A stretch of DNA of 5,786 bases. It comes from Spirochaetaceae bacterium UBA6089 (GTDB lineage Bacteria; Spirochaetota; Spirochaetia; Treponematales; Rectinemataceae). Positions 1-5,516 of this stretch are shown piece after piece (the stretch's first letter is position 1; every line of letters begins with the position of its first letter). The notes under the pieces are model-generated. The model was not told where the DNA came from, did no database searches, and saw only the letters and a list, made by a program, of their open reading frames with translations. The stretch lies in NCBI GenBank assembly GCA_002435985.1, contig DIXD01000109.1, positions 1,605-7,390 of the forward strand, in the 5' to 3' direction. Both the position numbers and the translations under genes were made by a program.

Positions 1-214
1 CGACAAGTCCGTCGAATTTTTTCCCGAGCTCTCCAAGCGTTGTTCCTGCAAGCGCATCCTCGATCTCGTCAAAGACTTCCTCGGGGATTGCGAAGAAGTC
101 ACCGCGGATCGAAAGAAAGAGTATGCGCGAGGATAACGAGAGGGGTGGCTCGACATCGATGGTCATGCGCAACAGTTTGCAGCCTTCCGGCTTACCGATC
201 AGTTCAAGTCTCAT
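1..214 (-). CDS. LplB-like lipoate-protein ligase accessory (C-terminal) domain protein, partial (N-terminal 71 residues)
   Basis: Only the first 71 residues are visible; the gene continues past the left edge. The protein carries the pattern of the accessory domain found at the C terminus of bacterial LplA or as separate LplB in archaea: a short beta-rich start with a KPEGCKLLRM segment (residues 8-17), then RGDFFAIPEEV (37-47), matching the family's GDFF..PEE motif, then a helix with a DEIEDALAG signature (49-57). In the family this domain helps the catalytic domain adenylate lipoate or octanoate and transfer it to carrier proteins. The ATG at 214 overlaps the end of lipA by 11 nt (lipA stop TGA at 204-206). 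A good Shine-Dalgarno AGGAG (plus-strand 220-224) lies 5 nt upstream, so translation is probably coupled to lipA. Whether this is a free-standing LplB or the N terminus of a longer fusion cannot be seen. It has no signal peptide or membrane segment, so a cytoplasmic location is inferred. Confidence 0.72.
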   Translation of the reverse strand, partial: MRLELIGKPEGCKLLRMTIDVEPPLSLSSRILFLSIRGDFFAIPEEVFDEIEDALAGTTLGELGKKFDGLV

Positions 215-1085
215 ATGCGCTCCTGTGCTGAGCGGCACTCCAGGTCTCCTGGGCATGGTAACTCGTACGCGCGAAGGGCGCGGAGATCACCGAGGCAAAG
301 CCGAGAGCCTTTGCTTTTTGAGCGTAGTCGGCAAACTTCATAGGAGTAACATACTCAACTACAGGAATCTCCCGGGGGGTGGGTCGTAGATATTGCCCCA
401 TCACGACGATGGAGACGCCTGCATTCCGAAGCTCCTTTAACGCCTGCAGCACTTCCTCCTCGGTTTCGCCGAGGCCGAGCAACAGGCTCGACTTTGTGGG
501 AATGTCGGCACTGTGGGCTTCGCGGAGGGTCTGGAGGCTTTTGTCGAAGGATGCACGGGGATCTCGCACATGCTGAAGGCGGCGGACTGTCTCTACGTTG
601 TGGGCGAGCATGTCCGGTCTTGCGGCGAGCACAGGTTCAAGTTCTGGCCCTCTATAGTCCGGAATTAGAACTTCTATTTTTGTATCGGGGCTCAGCTCTC
701 GAACGGCTCGGATGCATGCTGCAAAGTGGCTTGCGCCAAGGTCCGGCAGATCATCCCTGTCGACAGAGGTAATGACGGCATACTTGAGGCCTAGTGCCTG
801 GACTGCCTCGGCCAGCTGCCGAGGCTCATCTGGATCAAGAGGCCTGCCGTGCTTCGCAGTCTTCACCGCACAGAAGCGGCAGCCGCGGGTGCAGACATCT
901 CCCATAATCATGAATGTCGCCGTACCGGCGCCCCAGCACTCGCCTTTATTGGGGCATCGAGCCTCATCGCAGACTGTGTGCAGGCCATGGGATGCCAGTA
1001 TTTCTTCGACGTGCCGCCACGTATTCCCGTGGGGAAGCTGTATCTTGAGCCACGAAGGCTTTGCCGTGAGTGGTGCATTCTGCAT
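204..1085 (-). CDS. lipA: Lipoyl synthase LipA (radical SAM)
   Basis: LipA inserts two sulfurs into protein-bound octanoyl chains to make the lipoyl cofactor of 2-oxoacid dehydrogenases and the glycine cleavage system. With the start at 1085 the protein has 293 residues, normal for the family. The auxiliary-cluster cysteines are C39, C44 and C50 (CDEARCPNKGEC), and the radical SAM cluster is C65, C69 and C72 (CTRGCRFC). VITSVDRDDLPD (104-115) and HNVETV (162-167) are typical LipA segments. The C-terminal motif reads RTSYHA (273-278) instead of the usual RSSYHA. A longer frame opens at TTG 1142, but I prefer ATG 1085: the homologous region begins there (KPSWLKIQLP at 9-18), and a strong promoter puts its start point exactly on this ATG. 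No Shine-Dalgarno precedes it, so a leaderless mRNA is likely. The LplB-like gene follows with an 11-nt overlap, and mtnA is divergent. Confidence 0.95.
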   Translation of the reverse strand: MQNAPLTAKPSWLKIQLPHGNTWRHVEEILASHGLHTVCDEARCPNKGECWGAGTATFMIMGDVCTRGCRFCAVKTAKHGRPLDPDEPRQLAEAVQALGLKYAVITSVDRDDLPDLGASHFAACIRAVRELSPDTKIEVLIPDYRGPELEPVLAARPDMLAHNVETVRRLQHVRDPRASFDKSLQTLREAHSADIPTKSSLLLGLGETEEEVLQALKELRNAGVSIVVMGQYLRPTPREIPVVEYVTPMKFADYAQKAKALGFASVISAPFARTSYHAQETWSAAQHRSAYET

Positions 1086-1120
1086 AGATAGAGTATAGAC
1101 GAATTTATAATAAATGTCAT
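1085..1120 (-). promoter_or_regulatory. Sigma-70 promoter of lipA, predicted leaderless start
   Basis: On the minus strand a -35 box ATGACA (1115-1120) is followed by a 17-bp spacer and a -10 box TATACT (1092-1097). Six bases after the -10 box is the A of the lipA ATG (1085), so the canonical +1 coincides with the start codon. There is no purine-rich Shine-Dalgarno in the intervening bases. The hexamers and spacing are seen directly; leaderless transcription is inferred. Confidence 0.7.
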
Positions 1121-1135
1121 GGTCTCGGGCGGAAA

Positions 1136-1171
1136 TTGACAAGGCTGCGAGAGGGTTTTAGACTTTCGTCA
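1136..1171 (+). promoter_or_regulatory. Sigma-70 promoter of mtnA
   Basis: A consensus -35 TTGACA (1136-1141), an exact 17-bp spacer and a -10 TAGACT (1159-1164) predict a start near 1171, about 30 nt before the mtnA ATG. The -35 box is only 15 bp from the -35 box of the divergent lipA promoter (1115-1120), so a factor bound at 1121-1135 could affect both genes. Confidence 0.75.
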
Positions 1172-1200
1172 ATTGCGGATTTGAAGTGGAAGGGACCATT

Positions 1201-2277
1201 ATGCATACATTTCGCAGCGTCTCGCTGGACGATCAAAGAGGAGAACTCGTGATTCTCGATCAGACGCGCCTCCCGAATGACCTTGTGTATCTCCGCCTCT
1301 CGCGGACAGAAGATATTTGGGAAGCGATACGGAACCTTCGGGTGAGAGGAGCCCCGGCGATCGGCATTGCCGCCGCCTACGGAGCCTATCTTGCCGTTCG
1401 CAATGGTGGAGCCGAAAGCCTCGAGGCGGGTACTGCGCTTTTTAGACAGGCGAAACAGTACCTGGAGACCTCAAGGCCGACCGCTGTCAATCTCTTCTGG
1501 GCCTTGAACCGCATGGAACAGCGCCTTGTCACTGAATTGCGGGCTGAGGCGAGCCCCGACTCAGATGCCCGTTCTCTTGCGCACCTTATCCACGCGCTCA
1601 AGGAGGAGGCCGATGCCATTCGCGATGAAGATGCCCGCATGTGCCGCGCAATCGGTGAGCATGCTCTATCCCTCCTCCAGAGAGATTGGGGGCTGCTCAC
1701 GCACTGTAATGCCGGCGCACTCGCCACTTCCGAATTGGGCACGGCACTTGCGCCGATCTATTTGGGTGCACAGCGGGATTATCAGTTCAAGGTTTTTGCC
1801 GACGAGACAAGGCCGCTTTTACAGGGGGCGCGGCTCACTGCGTGGGAACTCTCGGAGGCAAGAATCGATGTGACGCTTATCTGTGACAATATGGCCGCAA
1901 GCGTGATGAAACGGGGCCTGGTGCAGGCCGTGCTTGTGGGATGCGACAGAGTTGCGGCGAATGGCGATACCGCGAATAAGATCGGGACGCTTGGGGTGGC
2001 GATACTTGCAAGGCACTACGGCATCCCCTTCTATGTACTCGGGCCGACCTCGACCGTAGATTTGAAATGCTCGGATGGCGCGTCCATTGTCATCGAAGAA
2101 CGCCCCGGCGAGGAGATCACCACACAATGGTACAGTTCACGCATGGCGCCTCAGAATATAAAGACCTACAATCCGGCTTTCGATGTCACCGATGCTTCGC
2201 TCATCACAGCGATCATTACGGAGAAAGGAATTGCCCGTCCGCCCTTTGCCGCATCGCTCAGAGAATTGGCGCGGTGA
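1201..2277 (+). CDS. mtnA: S-methyl-5-thioribose-1-phosphate isomerase MtnA
   Basis: MtnA converts methylthioribose-1-phosphate to methylthioribulose-1-phosphate in methionine salvage or related MTA shunts. The protein has 358 residues and the full family signature: RGAPAIG (49-55), TAVNLFWAL, LTHCNAG (166-172) with catalytic Cys169, VGCDRV (246-251) with catalytic Asp249, and ANKIGT with Asn259 and Lys260. These sit nine residues later than the B. subtilis catalytic pair C160/D240, a consistent offset. These motifs separate it from eIF2B-like and ribose-1,5-bisphosphate isomerase paralogues. The frame opens at GTG 1186, but ATG 1201 is the better start: GGAAGGGA (1188-1195) lies 5 nt upstream of it. 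It has its own promoter, is divergent from lipA and convergent with the radical SAM gene. No other salvage gene (mtnK, mtnN, mtnP, aldolase) is in view. No clear terminator follows; an imperfect GAGGC/GCCTC hairpin at 2300-2320 lacks a T tract. Confidence 0.95.
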   Translation: MHTFRSVSLDDQRGELVILDQTRLPNDLVYLRLSRTEDIWEAIRNLRVRGAPAIGIAAAYGAYLAVRNGGAESLEAGTALFRQAKQYLETSRPTAVNLFWALNRMEQRLVTELRAEASPDSDARSLAHLIHALKEEADAIRDEDARMCRAIGEHALSLLQRDWGLLTHCNAGALATSELGTALAPIYLGAQRDYQFKVFADETRPLLQGARLTAWELSEARIDVTLICDNMAASVMKRGLVQAVLVGCDRVAANGDTANKIGTLGVAILARHYGIPFYVLGPTSTVDLKCSDGASIVIEERPGEEITTQWYSSRMAPQNIKTYNPAFDVTDASLITAIITEKGIARPPFAASLRELAR

Positions 2278-2381
2278 GGGATTGACGCACTAAGGGACCG
2301 AGGCCGAAAGCAACTGCCTCAGTAGAAGAAAATTACCCCGATGACCGCATTGGCGTTGAGCAGCATGACAGCCACTCTTCG

Positions 2382-3722
2382 TCACGAGAGAAAATCCAGC
2401 TCGGGATTTATTGGCGGAGGGACTGGTTTCTTCTCTTTGAGAAACTCGCGGAGGATTTCGGGATGATCGAGCGTGCAGTGGGCTGGTGTTTCCCAGGGGC
2501 CCTGGATCTCTGTTGCCTGCGACCTTCCATGGAGAGTGATGAACCATAAGGCATATTTGAGTCGAATGCGCAATTTTTTCAACGATGAAGAGTTAAGACG
2601 GCCAGCCTTGCGCAGTGCAAGGATTTTTTGCGCGGACGCTGGGCCGATACCGGGCACGCGGAGCAGCTGGCCAAAGTCTGCAGTCATGAGTTCCACCGGG
2701 AAAAATTCGATGTTGCGTAGTGCCCACGAAGTCTTTGGATCGAGGTCCTCGTCGAGGAACTCGCCCGATGCAAAGAGCTCTTGGGGGCTGAAGCCATACC
2801 ATCGAAAGAGCATATCTGCCTGATACAGACGGAACTCCCGCCTATATGGCGGCGCGGCGAGGTGGGGCAGAGAAGGGGCGGCTCCCTCGGGACGAAACGC
2901 TGAGTAATAGACCCGACGCACATTGAAGCGTGTATAGAGATGCTGAGCGAGTCCAAGGATCACGGCGTCCGATTCTGGGCTCGCCCCGACAATGAGTTGG
3001 GTCGTCTGTCCTGCGGACATGCTGGAGAAAGAGCCGGATGATGTCCTCTGAGGGTTTGTTTCGGCAAGCTCACAGAGCTGGTCGGCAATCGTGGTCATGG
3101 GCGTAAGTATTGCATCGGGGCTCTTGTCGGGGGCAATGCGGAGAAGGCTCTCTTCGCTGGGCAGTTCAATATTCACGGATACCCGTGTTGCATAGCGCAT
3201 CGCAAGCCGTACAAGCTCGGGCGAGGCGCCGGGGATCACCTTGAGGTGAAGGTACCCCTTATATACGTACCGTTCGCGCAAGGTCTGGGCTGTCCAGATA
3301 AGGCGCTCCATGGTGTCGTCTGGGGAGCCTAGGACGCCGGACGAGATAAATGCGCCGTGAATGACACCCCGCGCATCGAAGTCGGCGACGGTTCTGGCCA
3401 GCTCCTCGGGCTGAAAAGAGGCCCGGCGGACATTGGCCGAACGGCGGTTTACGCAGTATGCACAGTTGTAGGAGCAGACATTCGACAGCAACACTTTGAG
3501 GATGGGAACGCTCCCGCCGCCAAGCCTTTTGACTCTGCAGATACCATAGGCCGCATCCTCGCTGACCTGCGGTGTTTGGGCAGGAGTCGCCACCCCAGGC
3601 TCGTCGTTCACGGCGCTCTCCCCAATCAGAGTTTGCCCGCACGACTCGATGCGGGGACTTGGTGCCACAGCATCCCAGTCCGCTGCCTCTGAGAGAATTC
3701 GAAGCGTGCTGAGATGATCCAT
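2382..3722 (-). CDS. Radical SAM protein with C-terminal helix-hairpin-helix, putative DNA modification/repair family (TIGR03916-like)
   Basis: The protein has 446 residues from ATG 3722. The radical SAM core is marked by NVCSYNCAYCVNRRS (81-95), a CxxxCxxC motif with C83, C87 and C90, preceded by PILKVLLS as usual for this family. Downstream are GAFISSGVLGSPDDTMERL (123-141), LHLKVIPGAS (158-167), VSVNIELPSEESL (181-193) and VYYSAFRP (271-278). The tail holds a helix-hairpin-helix, LLRVPGIGPASAQKILALR (353-371), which suggests DNA binding. The family is annotated as putative DNA modification/repair; its reaction is unknown to me. It is usually encoded beside a uracil-DNA-glycosylase-like partner, which is absent on both visible flanks. 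The frame extends to TTG 3761, but that TTG is itself the -35 box, and the conserved N terminus starts at MDHLSTLRIL, so 3722 is preferred. The 3' neighbour mtnA is convergent with a 104-bp gap holding no recognisable gene. Confidence 0.88.
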   Translation of the reverse strand: MDHLSTLRILSEAADWDAVAPSPRIESCGQTLIGESAVNDEPGVATPAQTPQVSEDAAYGICRVKRLGGGSVPILKVLLSNVCSYNCAYCVNRRSANVRRASFQPEELARTVADFDARGVIHGAFISSGVLGSPDDTMERLIWTAQTLRERYVYKGYLHLKVIPGASPELVRLAMRYATRVSVNIELPSEESLLRIAPDKSPDAILTPMTTIADQLCELAETNPQRTSSGSFSSMSAGQTTQLIVGASPESDAVILGLAQHLYTRFNVRRVYYSAFRPEGAAPSLPHLAAPPYRREFRLYQADMLFRWYGFSPQELFASGEFLDEDLDPKTSWALRNIEFFPVELMTADFGQLLRVPGIGPASAQKILALRKAGRLNSSSLKKLRIRLKYALWFITLHGRSQATEIQGPWETPAHCTLDHPEILREFLKEKKPVPPPINPELDFLS

Positions 3723-3725
3723 ACT

Positions 3726-3761
3726 ATACAGAAGTTTAGTTCTAAGTGAGCCTGCTGTCAA
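3726..3761 (-). promoter_or_regulatory. Sigma-70 promoter of the radical SAM gene, near-leaderless
   Basis: On the minus strand a consensus -35 TTGACA (3756-3761), a 17-bp spacer and a -10 TAAACT (3733-3738) predict +1 near 3726, leaving about 4 nt before the ATG at 3722. There is no room for a Shine-Dalgarno. A second hexamer, TATAGT (3723-3728), abuts the ATG but has no matching -35 box. Confidence 0.65.
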
Positions 3762-3773
3762 CCAGGGCAGGGA

Positions 3774-3806
3774 AATCTTACGTAAAATTATTGCTTACGT
3801 AAGATT
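3774..3806. repeat. 12-bp perfect inverted repeat with duplicated TTACGTAA palindrome (possible operator)
   Basis: AATCTTACGTAA (3774-3785) and its exact reverse complement TTACGTAAGATT (3795-3806) flank a 9-bp AT-rich spacer. Each arm contains the self-palindromic 8-mer TTACGTAA (3778-3785 and 3795-3802), with centres 17 bp apart. The whole site lies 12 bp upstream of the -35 box of the radical SAM promoter and is centred about 64 bp before the predicted start. It is not followed by a T tract in the plus direction and only weakly in the minus direction, so a protein-binding site is more likely than a terminator. The regulator is unknown. Confidence 0.6.
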
Positions 3807-3829
3807 CGCATTTGGGACGACTTTCTATC

Positions 3830-3851
3830 GTTACACCTGAGTTACACCTGA
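3830..3851. repeat. Tandem direct repeat, 2 x 11 bp (GTTACACCTGA)
   Basis: Two perfect adjacent copies of an 11-bp unit occupy 3830-3840 and 3841-3851, about one helical turn apart. They lie between the tRNA terminator and the inverted repeat upstream of the radical SAM gene. They could be regulator half-sites; nothing in the sequence identifies a factor. Confidence 0.6.
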
Positions 3852-3862
3852 ACCATAGACAC

Positions 3863-3880
3863 ACCGATACTCAACCGATA
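3863..3880. repeat. Direct repeat of ACCGATA with 11-bp period
   Basis: ACCGATA occurs at 3863-3869 and 3874-3880, again at an 11-bp period, just 3' of the tRNA terminator as read on the minus strand. It is short and could be chance. Confidence 0.35.
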
Positions 3881-3886
3881 ACCAAC

Positions 3887-3913
3887 AAAAAAGGCCCCCT
3901 TTTGGGGGCCTTG
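3887..3913 (-). terminator. Intrinsic terminator of the tRNA gene
   Basis: A perfect GC-rich stem GGCCCCC / GGGGGCC (3893-3899 and 3904-3910), extended by two A-T pairs, has a 4-nt loop. On the minus strand it is followed by a run of six T (plus-strand A 3887-3892). It begins about 10 nt after the tRNA 3' end, as expected for a single-tRNA transcript. In the plus direction no T tract follows. Confidence 0.88.
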
Positions 3914-3922
3914 AAAATGCCT

Positions 3923-3995
3923 TAGCGGGAGAGGGGATTGAACCCACGACCCAGCGGATATGAGCCGCTTGCTCTGCCAACTGAGCTATCCCGCC
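3923..3995 (-). tRNA. tRNA with anticodon CAT (elongator Met most likely; Ile2 possible)
   Basis: The 73-nt gene (without CCA, which is not encoded) folds as a full cloverleaf: acceptor 7 bp, D stem GCTC/GAGC, anticodon stem AGCGG/CCGCT, loop CTCATAT with anticodon CAT (plus-strand 3960-3962), variable loop GGGTC, T loop TTCAATC, discriminator A. Initiator identity is unlikely: D-stem pair 11-24 is C-G, and the anticodon stem lacks the three consecutive G-C pairs (pair 29-41 is C-G). Elongator Met is preferred, but Ile2 with a lysidine-modified C34 cannot be excluded. Oddities are a G1-U72 wobble, a U50-U64 mismatch in the T stem and U at position 38. A37 after U36 is the site expected to receive t6A. 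It has its own promoter and terminator. Confidence 0.95.
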
Positions 3996-4001
3996 GTGCA
4001 G

Positions 4002-4036
4002 GTGGTTGTATAACTCAAAATAGCCCTATTGGTCAA
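4002..4036 (-). promoter_or_regulatory. Sigma-70 promoter of the tRNA gene
   Basis: On the minus strand -35 TTGACC (4031-4036), a 17-bp spacer and -10 TTATAC (4008-4013) predict +1 near 4002, a few bases before the tRNA 5' end at 3995. The short leader would be removed by RNase P. Confidence 0.7.
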
Positions 4037-4040
4037 TACC

Positions 4041-4077
4041 TTGTATGTTTCTGGCCTCTCCGTCTATAATTTAACGA
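4041..4077 (+). promoter_or_regulatory. Sigma-70 promoter of the 85-aa ORF / GNAT operon
   Basis: A -35-like TTGTAT (4041-4046), an 18-bp spacer and a perfect -10 TATAAT (4065-4070) predict a start near 4077, about 23 nt before the ATG at 4100. Its -35 box is 4 bp from that of the divergent tRNA promoter, so the two polymerase sites partly overlap and may compete. Confidence 0.7.
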
Positions 4078-4099
4078 TGTAATTGTTGTTGGGGTACCA

Positions 4100-4357
4100 A
4101 TGGCCGAGTGGCATGATGAAAAATATAAGGAAATTTTCGATGGAATTCTAAGTGGCCTGCATCGCCGCCGAGCCATTGATCCAAGCTTTTCGATTGAAGA
4201 TGCCGAGAATCAGCTTGTGCATCTTTATATCTTGGATGGCAACGACTGGCTTGGCCGTGGTGCTCTTGGCGATATTACGTCCGAGGCGACCATCGCAGCC
4301 TACGAATTGTTCGTTCACCAGTGGAAGGCTGAGATAAGGGGTAAGAATGGCGGTTGA
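4100..4357 (+). CDS. Small protein of unknown function (85 aa)
   Basis: I do not recognise this family with certainty. The protein has 85 residues, looks mainly helical and soluble, and has no signal peptide or membrane segment. It contains a basic HRRR patch (21-24), then QLVHLYILDGNDWLGRG (38-54), the most motif-like part, and a helix with AAYELFVHQWKAEIR (66-80). It is credible as a gene because a perfect -10 box lies upstream, a modest Shine-Dalgarno GGGG (4091-4094) sits 5 nt before the ATG, and its end overlaps the following GNAT gene by 11 nt with a second Shine-Dalgarno for that gene. The overlap and shared promoter suggest co-expression with, and perhaps a functional link to, the GNAT protein. 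The reverse-strand frames over this stretch are shadows. Confidence 0.75.
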   Translation: MAEWHDEKYKEIFDGILSGLHRRRAIDPSFSIEDAENQLVHLYILDGNDWLGRGALGDITSEATIAAYELFVHQWKAEIRGKNGG

Positions 4358-5471
4358 GATCAGAAGAGTGAAGAATTTGTGGGAATTGCGGCAGTTCGTC
4401 GGTTTTCCGGTGCATCTGTATTGGAATGAACCCAACTATGTGCCTGCGCCACGCCTCGATGAGATACGGACGCTCAGAAAGGACAAGAACCCCGCCTTCG
4501 AACACTGTGAGGCTGAATATTGGACTGCATGGAAGGATGGCAGACTGGTCGGACGTATCGCAGGGATAATCAACCACCGCTATATTGAAAAATGGGGCAA
4601 CAAGTGGGCTCGCTTCGGGTGGATCGATTTTATCGACGATGTTGAAGTCTCCGAAAAGCTGTTGAGCACCGTGGAGGCCTGGGCCGCTTCTAAGGGTATG
4701 AGCGGGGTGCACGGTCCCTTAGGCTTTACGGACTTGGACAGGGAGGGCATGCTCATCGAAGGCTTTGGTGAACTAGCGACGATCGCGACCATCTATAATT
4801 ATCCTTATTATCCTCGACATCTGGAGCGGCTCGGTTATCTGAAAGATGTCGACTGGCTTCAATTTCAAATTTTTACTCCCAAAGAAATTCCCGAAAAGGT
4901 GCAACGTGTCGCCGACCTTCTTGCCAAACGCTCTGGTGTTCACCTCTACGAATGGACCGACAAACGTGTCATTGTCAAAAAATTCGGAAGGGAGCTTTTT
5001 CGCCTTATCGATGAGACTTACAGCACGCTGTACGGCACTACGCCCCTCACGGAGCGTCAGGTGGACACGTATATCAAGCAGTATCTCGGCTTCGTAAATC
5101 CACGCTTTACAAAGATACTTGTGGACGACCAGGAACACCTCGTTGGCTTCGGTATTTCGATGCCGAGCCTGTCGAAGGCCTTTTGCCGCTCGCACGGTAG
5201 GCTCTTTCCTACAGGATGGTACCACGTGCTGCATGCGTTGCAACATCCGCGGGTCCTCGATCTGTACCTCGTGTCGGTGCGCCCCGATTATCAGTCGCGG
5301 GGTGTGCTCGCGATTGTGATGAATGCTCTGCAGCGCTCGGCCCTGGAAGCCGGCATCGAATACGCGGAGACAAACCTCGAACTAGAGGACAACATTAAAG
5401 TGCAGAGCATCTGGAAGGATTATCCGAAGCGCCAGCACAAGCGAAATCGGGTGTATAAGAAGGATCTCTGA
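4347..5471 (+). CDS. Tandem GNAT-fold protein of unknown substrate (YghO-like acetyltransferase family)
   Basis: The protein has 374 residues and two GNAT-like halves. The N-terminal half shows KDGRLVGRIAGIINHRY (63-79), an aromatic FGWIDFIDD segment (90-98), GPLGFTDLDREGMLIEGF (123-140) and YNYPYYPRHLERLGY (150-164), the pattern of a family whose members usually read GP.NFS..DE.G.L..GF and YNP.YY. The C-terminal half has HLVGFGISMPS, then YLVSVRPDYQSRGV with the acetyl-CoA pyrophosphate loop near QSRG (316-319), then ETNLELEDN and a basic WKDYPKRQHKRNRVYKK tail. Acetyl-CoA binding is inferred from the fold; the substrate is unknown and the protein appears cytoplasmic. ATG 4347 has AAGGGG (4336-4341) 5 nt upstream, inside the preceding gene, which it overlaps by 11 nt. 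It is convergent with the probable tsaB gene, 45 bp apart. Confidence 0.8.
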   Translation: MAVEIRRVKNLWELRQFVGFPVHLYWNEPNYVPAPRLDEIRTLRKDKNPAFEHCEAEYWTAWKDGRLVGRIAGIINHRYIEKWGNKWARFGWIDFIDDVEVSEKLLSTVEAWAASKGMSGVHGPLGFTDLDREGMLIEGFGELATIATIYNYPYYPRHLERLGYLKDVDWLQFQIFTPKEIPEKVQRVADLLAKRSGVHLYEWTDKRVIVKKFGRELFRLIDETYSTLYGTTPLTERQVDTYIKQYLGFVNPRFTKILVDDQEHLVGFGISMPSLSKAFCRSHGRLFPTGWYHVLHALQHPRVLDLYLVSVRPDYQSRGVLAIVMNALQRSALEAGIEYAETNLELEDNIKVQSIWKDYPKRQHKRNRVYKKDL

Positions 5472-5516
5472 GCGACTGTTGAAAATCGGCGTCTTTCCGG
5501 CGAACAGGCCCAGGTC

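Noticed and set aside
2300..2320. Hairpin GAGGC/GCCTC after mtnA as a terminator
   Set aside because: The stem is only 5 bp with a long loop and no T tract in either direction.
2319..2366. Hydrophobic 15-codon ORF on the minus strand, in frame after the radical SAM stop codon (possible TGA readthrough or small membrane peptide)
   Set aside because: The radical SAM protein ends where its family normally ends, the peptide is very short and has no clear Shine-Dalgarno, and there is no selenocysteine-type hairpin. Chance is more likely.
2290..2547. 85-codon minus-strand ORF overlapping the end of the radical SAM gene
   Set aside because: It is an out-of-frame shadow of the radical SAM gene with low-complexity, arginine- and serine-rich composition and no start signals.
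3774..3806. Inverted repeat as an intrinsic terminator of the upstream minus-strand transcript
   Set aside because: The stem is AT-rich, at most three T follow on the minus strand, and a far better terminator for the tRNA lies at 3887-3913.
3923..3995. tRNA 3' end as an integration (att) site with a nearby element
   Set aside because: No duplicated tRNA fragment, integrase or phage gene is visible on either side.
4275..4712. 145-codon minus-strand ORF opposite the GNAT gene
   Set aside because: It is antisense to two plus-strand ORFs supported by promoter, Shine-Dalgarno and family motifs, and has no recognisable domain.
4773..5246. 157-codon minus-strand ORF opposite the GNAT gene
   Set aside because: The plus-strand frame carries conserved GNAT-family motifs through this stretch; the reverse frame shows none.
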